DNA from: Gammaproteobacteria bacterium
GTDB taxonomy: Bacteria > Pseudomonadota > Gammaproteobacteria > SZUA-152
Length of the DNA stretch: 9,733 bases
Direction: 5' to 3'
Assembly (NCBI GenBank): GCA_030599435.1
Contig: JAUVNZ010000039.1
Coordinates: 1-9,733, forward strand
In this document: one piece after another, positions 1 to 6,856 of the stretch
Numbering within the stretch: position 1 is the stretch's first letter
Layout of the letters: every line of letters starts with the position of its first letter
Notes under the pieces: generated by a model
Told to the model about the DNA's origin: nothing
The model's database searches: none
Seen by the model: only the letters and a program-made list of their open reading frames with translations
Program-made: the position numbers and the translations under genes

Positions 1-184
1 CAAGCGTAAGACCGCCAAGCGGAAGACTGCTAAGCGTAAGACTGCTAAGCGGAAGACCGCTAAGCGTAAGACTGCTAAGCGGAAGACTGCTAAGCGGAAA
101 ACTGCTAAGCGGAAGACTGCTAAGCGGAAAACTGCTAAGCGGAAGACCGCTAAGCGGAAAACTGCTAAGAAACGTCGTGGATAG
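1..184 (+). CDS. C-terminal end of a lysine/arginine-rich KRKTA-repeat protein (histone H1/AlgP-like), 5' partial
   Basis: The frame beginning at base 2 reads as eleven uninterrupted copies of the pentapeptide KRKTA, then KKRRG and a TAG stop at 182-184. The gene starts before the window, so its N-terminal domain is unknown. Three of every five residues are basic, giving an extremely cationic tail expected to be disordered and to bind nucleic acid. Low-complexity K/A-rich tails of this sort are known from bacterial histone H1-like proteins and Pseudomonas AlgP, although AlgP uses a KPAA-type unit rather than KRKTA. The reading frame is secure: all DNA differences among the eleven units fall at third codon positions and are silent, and a strong terminator follows 49 bases after the stop. 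DNA or RNA binding is inferred from composition only; it could also be the basic tail of a protein with another function. Confidence 0.8.
   Translation, partial: KRKTAKRKTAKRKTAKRKTAKRKTAKRKTAKRKTAKRKTAKRKTAKRKTAKRKTAKKRRG
2..166 (+). repeat. Eleven tandem 15-bp units (coding minisatellite), consensus AAGCGGAAGACTGCT
   Basis: Units start at 2, 17, 32, 47, 62, 77, 92, 107, 122, 137 and 152. Only four positions vary, all third codon positions: CGT/CGG, AAG/AAA, ACC/ACT and GCC/GCT. CGT occurs in units 1, 3 and 5; AAA in units 7, 9 and 11; ACC in units 1, 4 and 10; GCC in unit 1. The alternation shows a 30-bp two-unit period on top of the 15-bp one. The array may extend upstream of the window. 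Confidence 0.97.
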
Positions 185-233
185 ACGTTTGGCATAAGGC
201 TTCTGGCTTGTTTCCAGCAGAAGTCGCCATTAC

Positions 234-267
234 AATCGGGCGCACAAGGCAACTTGTGCGCCCGATT

Positions 268-270
<3 letters not shown>
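234..270 (+). terminator. Rho-independent terminator of the KRKTA-repeat gene
   Basis: Bases 234-248 and 253-267 are perfectly complementary, forming a GC-rich 15-bp stem closed by a GCAA loop (a GNRA tetraloop) at 249-252. A short U-rich stretch (TTTATTGTTG) follows. The position, about 50 bases after the TAG stop and well before hemB, fits a terminator for the upstream gene. The T tract is interrupted, so some of its role could be 3'-end protection. Confidence 0.8.
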
Positions 271-1465
<1,195 letters not shown>

Positions 1466-1513
1466 TGAAATTTTAAAATTTTTGTTCGATCTGTGCGAAA
1501 CATAGCAAGTTGA

Positions 1514-1535
1514 ATGTGAAATAAATGTGAAATAA
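1514..1535. repeat. Tandem duplication of the 11-mer ATGTGAAATAA
   Basis: Two exact head-to-tail copies at 1514-1524 and 1525-1535, 49 bases after the hemB stop, in non-coding AT-rich DNA. A second short repeat, ATTTAGTAAAAA, lies nearby at 1543-1554 and 1604-1615. Function unknown; slippage is a sufficient explanation. Confidence 0.7.
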
Positions 1536-1956
1536 CAGAAAAATTTAGTAAAAAATGGTTAAAAACAGGAAATATTGTTAAGAAAACACAAAAATTAAAA
1601 AATATTTAGTAAAAACTTGTCTGAAAGCACCTCACAAGCTGTTTAAGCGATTAAAACTAAAAATAGCTATTCATGTTTAACTTATTTACACGCCTCTATG
1701 AACATCTTTTTAAGGCTAATGTGACGAAATTTTTAACTTTTAACAAAACAAATAACAATTTTCTTAATTCACATGTTAATAATTGCCAATATTTTCCATT
1801 TTTTGTCTTCATCGCATGAATTTTTTAGCACATTTACAACAAATTGATCACTTTTCATGAATGTAAACATCAATCACGCCCCGAATTAACATTCTCGTTT
1901 TTCCTTAAGCTACATTTTTGGCCGATTCAGTATCCATTCGCACCAATAATTCCTAA

Positions 1957-1991
1957 CTGTAACCTGTAAAAGTTACCCGTAAATATTTACG
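1957..1991. promoter_or_regulatory. Cluster of dyads, candidate operator
   Basis: CTGTAA occurs twice seven bases apart (1957 and 1964). GTAAC at 1959-1963 is inverted as GTTAC at 1972-1976. A perfect 14-bp palindrome, CGTAAATATTTACG, follows at 1978-1991. Such a symmetric sequence is a plausible site for a dimeric regulator, but no factor can be named. The heptamer spacing does not fit a PhoB box. Confidence 0.35.
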
Positions 1992-2053
1992 CGCCAAATC
2001 ACCTGGATATTGTTCTCATTAGTACTGACTCTTGAGTTACTCCCTGGCGTCAA

Positions 2054-2125
2054 ATTAAACACCAAATACACTGGTCAGGAATAATTTCTGGCCATACCTA
2101 TTAACAAACTGTTTTGGTATTTAAT
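2054..2125. repeat. Nested imperfect inverted repeat (possible structured RNA)
   Basis: Bases 2054-2066 pair with 2113-2125 with a single mismatch in 13. Inside, 2072-2080 pairs with 2086-2094 (nine pairs including two G-U wobbles) around a five-base loop. Together these would form a stem with an inner hairpin in either DNA strand's transcript. The outer stem is mostly A-U, so its stability is uncertain. Confidence 0.4.
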
Positions 2126-2230
2126 GGCAAATAATAACTCGTAAATTCGCACTCTTTTCCACAACAAAACATCATAAAACCCACTGATACCAACCCCTAA
2201 AAACTAGTAAAAAATAATTGAAATTAGTGC

Positions 2231-2258
2231 TTGATTTCTTTTAGTCCATCAGTAAACT
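2231..2258 (+). promoter_or_regulatory. Weak candidate sigma-70 promoter for the DUF47-pit operon
   Basis: TTGATT at 2231-2236 and TAAACT at 2253-2258 are 16 bases apart, each matching four of six consensus bases. If used, the transcript would begin near 2265 and have a leader of about 80 bases carrying the twin hairpins. AT-rich DNA throws up such matches easily, so this is only a suggestion. Confidence 0.25.
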
Positions 2259-2287
2259 TCGCGCCAAATAAAGAGCAACCATAAATC

Positions 2288-2331
2288 GATGTTGATAGGC
2301 AACATCACTAACGTATACCGATAGGCGGTAT
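2288..2331 (+). promoter_or_regulatory. Twin hairpins with identical AUAGG loops in the DUF47-pit leader
   Basis: Hairpin 1 has a perfect 7-bp stem (2288-2294 with 2300-2306) and the loop ATAGG (2295-2299). Hairpin 2 has a perfect 6-bp stem (2315-2320 with 2326-2331) and the same loop ATAGG (2321-2325). The stems differ apart from the shared G-C closing pair, so the common element is G-AUAGG-C, repeated with a 26-base spacing. The Shine-Dalgarno AAAGGAG begins two bases after hairpin 2. This layout suggests a translational control site or a paired protein-binding element. The structure is read from the sequence; the role is inference. Confidence 0.5.
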
Positions 2332-2345
2332 TAAAGGAGTCAATT

Positions 2346-3023
2346 GTGGCATTCACCACTATTTCAAATATGTTCGGCAGTTCCCCCGTTCGCCCCCTGC
2401 AAAAACACATGGAAAAAGTTCAGGTTTGTATAACCCAACTTACGCCTTTTTTTGATGCGGTACTGTCAGAAAACTGGGAAGACGCTACTAAAGTTCGAGG
2501 TGAAATTACCCGCCTGGAAAATGAAGCTGACGATTTAAAACGTGAGTTGCGGCTCAATCTACCCAAAAGTCTATTTATGGCAATCTCAAGAAGAGATTTG
2601 TTAGAAGTCCTCACCATGCAGGACAAAATTGCCAACAAGGCCAAAGACATTACTGGCCTGATTATTGGCCGCAAAATGGTTTTCCCAGAAAGCTTTGGTC
2701 CCCTTCTTAAAGAATTTATCCAACGTTCTATCGATGCCTCGGAACAAGCACAAAAAGCCATAAACGAGCTTGATGAGTTAGTGGAAACCGGTTTCCGCGG
2801 CAAAGAAGTTGAGTTAGTGGAATCTATGATTAAAACCCTCGACAAAATAGAGGGGGATACAGATAAAATTCAAGTCAGAGTTCGCACAGAACTATTTGCT
2901 ATTGAAGCCGACCTCAATCCTGTGGAAGTCATGTTCTTGTATCGCATTATTGACTGGATCGGAGATCTGGGCGATTTATCACAACGGGTAGGAAGCCGCC
3001 TTGAACTAATGTTAGCTCGATAG
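2346..3023 (+). CDS. PhoU-like phosphate transport regulator, TIGR00153/DUF47 family
   Basis: A 225-residue soluble, almost wholly helical and charged protein, the usual length for this family of distant PhoU relatives encoded next to PiT permeases. PhoU-like helical-bundle features include the acidic segment LENEADDLKRE (57-67), SRRDLLEVLTMQDKIAN (81-97) and the conserved C-terminal segment around YRIIDWIGDLGDLSQRVG (199-216). Acidic clusters in these helices bind metals in PhoU proteins. It has no signal peptide or membrane segment and probably acts in the cytosol on the permease encoded 14 bases downstream, modulating phosphate uptake. The start is the GTG at 2346, supported by AAAGGAG ending six bases upstream; the next in-frame Met at residue 9 has no comparable site. 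The direction of its effect on the transporter is not visible here. Confidence 0.92.
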   Translation: MAFTTISNMFGSSPVRPLQKHMEKVQVCITQLTPFFDAVLSENWEDATKVRGEITRLENEADDLKRELRLNLPKSLFMAISRRDLLEVLTMQDKIANKAKDITGLIIGRKMVFPESFGPLLKEFIQRSIDASEQAQKAINELDELVETGFRGKEVELVESMIKTLDKIEGDTDKIQVRVRTELFAIEADLNPVEVMFLYRIIDWIGDLGDLSQRVGSRLELMLAR

Positions 3024-3037
3024 CGGAGATAAAGATC

Positions 3038-4291
3038 ATGGAATACGGAACGATCTTTATCACACTGGCCTGTGTGTTTGGTTTTTTTATGGCCTGGGGT
3101 GTGGGTGCCAACGATGTCGCTAATGCGATGGGCACTTCTGTTGGCTCAGGCGCTATCACCGTTAAACAAGCCATTATCATCGCCACTATTTTTGAGTTTA
3201 TGGGTGCCTTTTTGGCTGGCGGCCAGGTCACCTCAACCATTCGCAAAGGCATACTTGATACAACTCAGTTAGCAGGTACGCCAGACATACTCGTCTACGG
3301 CATGTTGGCATCGCTATTAGCAGCGGGTATTTGGCTAATGGTGGCTTCACGATTTGGTTGGCCAGTATCTACTACACACTCGATTGTGGGTGCCATTGTA
3401 GGTTTTGCCGCAATCGGTGTTGATATGGATATCGTTAAGTGGGGCAAGATCGGCACTATCGTCAGTAGCTGGGTGGTTTCGCCAATGCTGGCGGGTAGCA
3501 TCGCCTACGCACTTTTTTACAGTGTACAGCGCCTCATCCTCGATAAAGCCGAACCACTAAAATATGCCAAACGTTACGTTCCCTACTACATTTTTCTGGT
3601 GGGTTTCATGATCGCACTGGTAACACTGTACAAAGGCCTCAAACACGTTGGCCTGGATTTAAGTGCGACGGAATGTTATCTCTCCGCGACCATTGTCGGT
3701 GGTATTTCCATGTTGATTGGTAAATATTACATCAGCAAGCTGAGCTTTGATCCCGACGCAGACCTGGATTTTCATTACACCAACGTGGAAAAAATCTTTA
3801 CGGTACTTATGGTATTCACCGCTTGCGCCATGGCTTTTGCACATGGCTCCAACGATGTGGCCAACGCCATCGGTCCACTGGCCGCAGTCATCAGCATCGT
3901 GGAAAACAGTGGTGAAGTGGCACAAAAATCTTCCTTGCCGGTATGGGTATTAATCCTCGGCGGCAGCGGCATTGTTATTGGCCTTGTTACCTATGGTCAC
4001 AAAGTTATCGCCACCGTTGGTACCGGCATCACCAAGCTAACACCAAGTAGTGGTTTTGCTGCCACATTGGCAGCAGCGACTACGGTAGTGCTGGCATCAC
4101 GCACGGGTTTACCTATTTCCACCACACACACTTTGGTGGGTGCGGTTTTGGGTGTGGGTGTAGCCCGCGGTATCGCGGCGCTTAACCTTAAGGTGATTCG
4201 CACAATATTTATGTCCTGGATTGTTACCTTGCCTGCTGGTGCCATACTTTCCATCATAATTTTCTATATACTGAAAACCATCTTTAGCTAA
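3038..4291 (+). CDS. pit: PiT-family inorganic phosphate permease
   Basis: A 417-residue inner-membrane protein of the PiT/SLC20 family, which takes up phosphate (as a metal-phosphate complex or with H+ or Na+). The family's internal duplication is plain: GANDVANA at 23-30 is matched by GSNDVANA at 270-277, and GWPVSTTHSIVGA at 107-119 by GLPISTTHTLVGA at 357-369. Hydrophobic segments run through both halves, separated by a more polar region at about 165-180 and 234-252. The protein is somewhat shorter than E. coli PitA (about 500 residues) because its central loop is short. ATG at 3038 is preceded by GGAG nine bases upstream. The 14-base gap after the DUF47 gene indicates one transcript. Whether the coupling ion is H+ or Na+ cannot be told. 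The symbol is used generically. Confidence 0.96.
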   Translation: MEYGTIFITLACVFGFFMAWGVGANDVANAMGTSVGSGAITVKQAIIIATIFEFMGAFLAGGQVTSTIRKGILDTTQLAGTPDILVYGMLASLLAAGIWLMVASRFGWPVSTTHSIVGAIVGFAAIGVDMDIVKWGKIGTIVSSWVVSPMLAGSIAYALFYSVQRLILDKAEPLKYAKRYVPYYIFLVGFMIALVTLYKGLKHVGLDLSATECYLSATIVGGISMLIGKYYISKLSFDPDADLDFHYTNVEKIFTVLMVFTACAMAFAHGSNDVANAIGPLAAVISIVENSGEVAQKSSLPVWVLILGGSGIVIGLVTYGHKVIATVGTGITKLTPSSGFAATLAAATTVVLASRTGLPISTTHTLVGAVLGVGVARGIAALNLKVIRTIFMSWIVTLPAGAILSIIIFYILKTIFS

Positions 4292-4328
4292 ACAACCGGT
4301 AAACACACCCACGGAAAATTTATCGATA

Positions 4329-5186
4329 ATGTCTTCCCTCTTTGACTTCGATAAAGCACCGGATACCTATGCGGTGATGGGCAACCCCATCAAGCATTCC
4401 AGGTCGCCTCAAATTCATGCCGCATTTGCCAAACAAACCAATCAACGTATTGAGTACACCGCCATTCAGGTTGATCTCGGTGGCTTTGATCAGGCAGTGG
4501 GTAACTTTTTTGCCAATGGCGGCAAGGGATTGAATGTTACCGTTCCTTTCAAACAGGAAGCCTGGCAACTGGCTGACGTCCTGGGCGCAGAGGCAAAACA
4601 AGCCAGTGCCGTAAATACTTTATTGATGAATTCCGATGGCCAGCTGGTTGGCCGTAATACCGATGGCATTGGACTGGTACGCGACCTTTTGAAAAATCAC
4701 AAAACCTCTATCGCCAATAAACGATTACTGCTAGTCGGTGCAGGCGGCGCTGCACGCGGAGTACTACAGCCATTGCTTAATGAGAATCCAGAAACACTGG
4801 TTATCGCTAACCGTACGCCCGATCGTGCCTATGATCTCGCAAAAGATTTTTCCGAACTCGGCAACGTACATGGCGTTGGGTTTGATGATCTTGACGACCA
4901 AAGCTTTGATTTCATCATCAATGCCACCGCGGCAAGTTTGCAGGGGGAAGTGCCGCCCTTACCGGATACTGTTTGCGCTGAAAATTGTTGGTGTTACGAC
5001 ATGATGTACAGTACCGAGCCCACGCCATTTGTACGTTGGGGTGAACAACATAACGCCAGCAAATCTGTTGATGGCCTGGGCATGCTGGTGGAGCAGGCAG
5101 CGGAGTCCTTTTTTCTTTGGCGCGGGGTTCGCCCTGAAACGGCGGCCGTTATTCAATCAATCAGACAGGAACTAAGCTCCAGCTAA
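4329..5186 (+). CDS. aroE: Shikimate dehydrogenase (NADP+)
   Basis: AroE reduces 3-dehydroshikimate to shikimate with NADPH, the fourth step of the chorismate pathway. At 285 residues it is slightly longer than E. coli AroE (272). Shikimate-binding SRSP is at 24-27, the catalytic lysine is K75 in NVTVPFK, and the partner aspartate is D112 in GRNTDG. The nucleotide-binding loop is GAGGAARG at 137-144, with NRT at 161-163 giving NADP preference. The C-terminal motif DGLGMLVEQAA (248-258) completes the site. ATG at 4329 fits the N-terminus, although the ribosome binding site is weak (GGA about 13 bases upstream). It follows the permease by 37 bases with no terminator between, so read-through from the phosphate operon is possible. 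There is no obvious hairpin terminator downstream, only T-rich DNA. Confidence 0.96.
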   Translation: MSSLFDFDKAPDTYAVMGNPIKHSRSPQIHAAFAKQTNQRIEYTAIQVDLGGFDQAVGNFFANGGKGLNVTVPFKQEAWQLADVLGAEAKQASAVNTLLMNSDGQLVGRNTDGIGLVRDLLKNHKTSIANKRLLLVGAGGAARGVLQPLLNENPETLVIANRTPDRAYDLAKDFSELGNVHGVGFDDLDDQSFDFIINATAASLQGEVPPLPDTVCAENCWCYDMMYSTEPTPFVRWGEQHNASKSVDGLGMLVEQAAESFFLWRGVRPETAAVIQSIRQELSSS

Positions 5187-5269
5187 TATCCAAAATCTTT
5201 TCAAACACTCTTTTTACAATACTCTTTTCACATCAGACTCTTCACAACAGTTTTTTTTACAACTCTTTG
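5187..5269. other. Convergent aroE / deacetylase intergenic segment
   Basis: This pyrimidine-rich gap carries ACTCTT at 5207, 5221, 5237 and 5262, each followed by an A/C-rich ACA-containing tail, plus a run of eight T at 5251-5258. I find no GC-rich stem before the T run, so a standard hairpin terminator is not supported for either gene. Confidence 0.5.
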
Positions 5270-6211
5270 TTACAACAAGGCCTCTACCACATCACCCCAG
5301 CCCTGGGCGATATTATCGAGGTTGTATCCCCCTCCCCCCATCACTAGCAAACGTCCAGCGCAAAATTGTTCTGCTAACGCGCGCAAGCGTTGTATCGCAT
5401 GAACATGACTTGCCGAACTGTACTTGAGGTGGGTAATAGGATCGTCGGCCAGACTATCGACACCGCACTGAAATAAAATTATCTGAGGACGCACCTGCAG
5501 TAGATATGACTCCACCTGTTCCCAGGCTATCAAAAATGCTTTGTCATCCGCACCCGGCGGCATGGGAATGTTAAGTTTTGTACCCTCAGCTAAATCGCGA
5601 CCCGTTTCCTCTTCCGACCCACTGCCTGGGTACAAATAACGACCGTCTTCATGCATATCGGCAAAAAATACGCGCGGATCACTTTCAAACCCGTAAAACA
5701 CACCGTCAGCATGATGGGCATCGATATCCACGTAAGCTACCCGGCTCAAACCATGCTGCTGTAATAACCATTCAATGACCACACCACAATCATTAAACAC
5801 GCTGAACCCTGCAGCACCCTCGCGACGCGCATGATGCAATCCAGCAATAGGGACAAAGGTGCGCTTGCAGGAGTTCGACAACAATGCATCCGCCGCCGCT
5901 AGCACTGTTCCCACGACTGTTGACATTGCCTCGAACATGCCGACAAAGGCCGGCGTATCACCAGTATCGAGATAACCTTCACCGCTTAATGATAATTTTT
6001 TAACCAGGCTAATGTATTCTGCTGTATGAAACAGACCTAATTGCTCTTCAGTTGCTACTGCCGGTTTTGAAATCTTCAGTTTTTGAATCAATTCTCGTCG
6101 TTCTAACTCATCTACAAACCGATTGTAACGTTGCACGCCGAATGGATGGCCTTCGCCAAAACCATACCGACCCAACTCTTCCCCTAAATAAACACAAAGA
6201 TCTGAAGCCAC
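5270..6211 (-). CDS. Histone deacetylase family protein (AcuC/class II HDAC-like zinc hydrolase)
   Basis: A 313-residue member of the arginase/deacetylase superfamily. The active site looks complete: the catalytic His pair H126-H127 in GLHHA; zinc ligands D164 and H166 in DIDAHHADG; the third ligand D252 in CGVDSLADDP; and the transition-state tyrosine Y296 in GGGGYN. In bacteria such enzymes remove acetyl groups from lysines (AcuC acts on acetyl-CoA synthetase) or from polyamines and other small acylamides, so the substrate here is open. It probably acts in the cytosol; no signal peptide is seen. Start is the GTG at 6209-6211 (- strand), with AGGAAGG about eight bases upstream. It converges with aroE and is divergent from the DUF3307 gene, so it is probably transcribed alone. 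No acs or acu gene is nearby to suggest a substrate. Confidence 0.93.
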   Translation of the reverse strand: MASDLCVYLGEELGRYGFGEGHPFGVQRYNRFVDELERRELIQKLKISKPAVATEEQLGLFHTAEYISLVKKLSLSGEGYLDTGDTPAFVGMFEAMSTVVGTVLAAADALLSNSCKRTFVPIAGLHHARREGAAGFSVFNDCGVVIEWLLQQHGLSRVAYVDIDAHHADGVFYGFESDPRVFFADMHEDGRYLYPGSGSEEETGRDLAEGTKLNIPMPPGADDKAFLIAWEQVESYLLQVRPQIILFQCGVDSLADDPITHLKYSSASHVHAIQRLRALAEQFCAGRLLVMGGGGYNLDNIAQGWGDVVEALL

Positions 6212-6482
6212 GGTTCGACCCTTCCTGTTTCATCCTGCCAATAGTGTTGTTAAAGCAACAACATGGCACACGAGAATAACTTACGCCATAGAGGAAAAAA
6301 TACAAAAGTAAACGAGGACCAACTAACCACAAATCAACTATCCAGAGCCCATTCCAAACGGTTTTTTTATGCTAAAAATGCCAACAAAGTGTTAAATATA
6401 TCCAACCCTCAACCGCTATAACCTTAAATATTCAATAAAATCAATGAACTTTTGGCTAAATCAAGGGACGACTGATTAAGCG
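6212..6482. promoter_or_regulatory. Divergent intergenic region between the deacetylase and DUF3307 genes
   Basis: This AT-rich region of 271 bases must hold the promoters of both neighbours, but no strong -35/-10 pair stands out on either strand. A perfect 7-bp inverted repeat with a five-base spacer (TGTTGTT, AAAGC, AACAACA) lies at 6245-6263, about 35 bases before the deacetylase start; it could be an operator or a leader hairpin. AAGGGA at 6463-6468 is the only candidate ribosome binding site for the + strand gene and is rather far (14 bases) from its ATG. Confidence 0.4.
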
Positions 6483-6827
6483 ATGCCTGGATTAAGTGTT
6501 TTTTTTCAATTACTCGTTGCCCATGCCCTGGCAGATTTTGCACTGCAAGGGGAGGCTATGGGTTCCGGCAAAAACCGGCACAACAAAATACACCTGAATA
6601 CAGGCAAGCACTTTCCAGCCTGGCAGTACTGGTTAACAGCACACTCTCTGGTTCATGGCGGCGCAGTTTATCTCGTCACAGGCAGTGTGTTGTTAGGTGT
6701 GATAGAAACCGTGCTGCACGGCCTGATTGATTTTTCTAAATGCGAAGGCTGGATTAATTTCCACGTAGATCAGGGATTACATGTGGCCTGCAAAATTGGC
6801 TACTGCGTTTTTCTTCTGAGTATTTAA
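6483..6827 (+). CDS. Small integral membrane protein, DUF3307 family
   Basis: A 114-residue hydrophobic protein of unknown function. The N-terminal motif AHALADFALQ (13-22), the later LHGLIDFSK (78-86) and HVDQGLH (94-100) match the pattern of DUF3307 membrane proteins: histidines and aspartates placed at helix ends in a short multi-pass protein. Hydrophobic stretches lie at about 4-19, 59-83 and 99-114, with a polar Lys/His/Asn-rich loop at 27-45. The conserved His/Asp residues in a membrane setting could bind metal, but that is speculation. The gene stands alone between a divergent deacetylase and a convergent carbonic-anhydrase-like gene. Its ribosome binding site is poorly placed, so translation may be weak. 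Family assignment is from memory of the motif pattern. Confidence 0.75.
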   Translation: MPGLSVFFQLLVAHALADFALQGEAMGSGKNRHNKIHLNTGKHFPAWQYWLTAHSLVHGGAVYLVTGSVLLGVIETVLHGLIDFSKCEGWINFHVDQGLHVACKIGYCVFLLSI

Positions 6828-6856
6828 CCCCTGAGTAATAACAAAACACCCAAATC

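Larger units (their letters stand above)
1466..2345. other. Long AT-rich intergenic region (about 880 bases) between hemB and the phosphate operon
   Basis: No open frame here has coding character, and I see no tRNA-like or known RNA signature. The sequence is visibly more AT-rich than its neighbours. From 5' to 3' it holds a 14-bp AT palindrome just after hemB (1468-1481), a tandem 11-bp repeat (1514-1535), two copies of ATTTAGTAAAAA (1543 and 1604), a near-match to the IHF consensus on the - strand (1837-1849), a group of dyads (1957-1991), a nested imperfect inverted repeat (2054-2125), two copies of CGCGCCAAAT (1990 and 2260), and twin hairpins directly before the next gene. Promoter, leader or small-RNA roles are possible. 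Its extent suggests more than a simple promoter, but nothing proves it. Confidence 0.6.

Noticed and set aside
1..184. CRISPR array
   Set aside because: Units are contiguous 15-mers without spacers and read through as KRKTA in one frame; this is a coding minisatellite.
1468..1481. hemB terminator
   Set aside because: AAATTTTAAAATTT is a perfect palindrome but is all A/T with no room for a loop, so it would not make a stable terminator.
1957..1978. Pho box (PhoB site) upstream of the phosphate operon
   Set aside because: The CTGTAA heptamers are directly adjacent (7-bp spacing) rather than 11-bp phased, and the site is almost 390 bases from the start codon.
2288..2339. CsrA/RsmA binding hairpins
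   Set aside because: The loops are AUAGG followed by C and lack the ANGGA core. The only AGGA is in the unpaired Shine-Dalgarno.
3659..4312. Several - strand ORFs of 65-88 codons opposite the phosphate permease
   Set aside because: They are antisense shadows of a clear, fully motif-supported gene.
6108..6332. 74-residue - strand ORF overlapping the deacetylase start
   Set aside because: It is out of frame with the deacetylase, overlaps its well-supported start, has cysteine-rich low-quality composition and no family resemblance.
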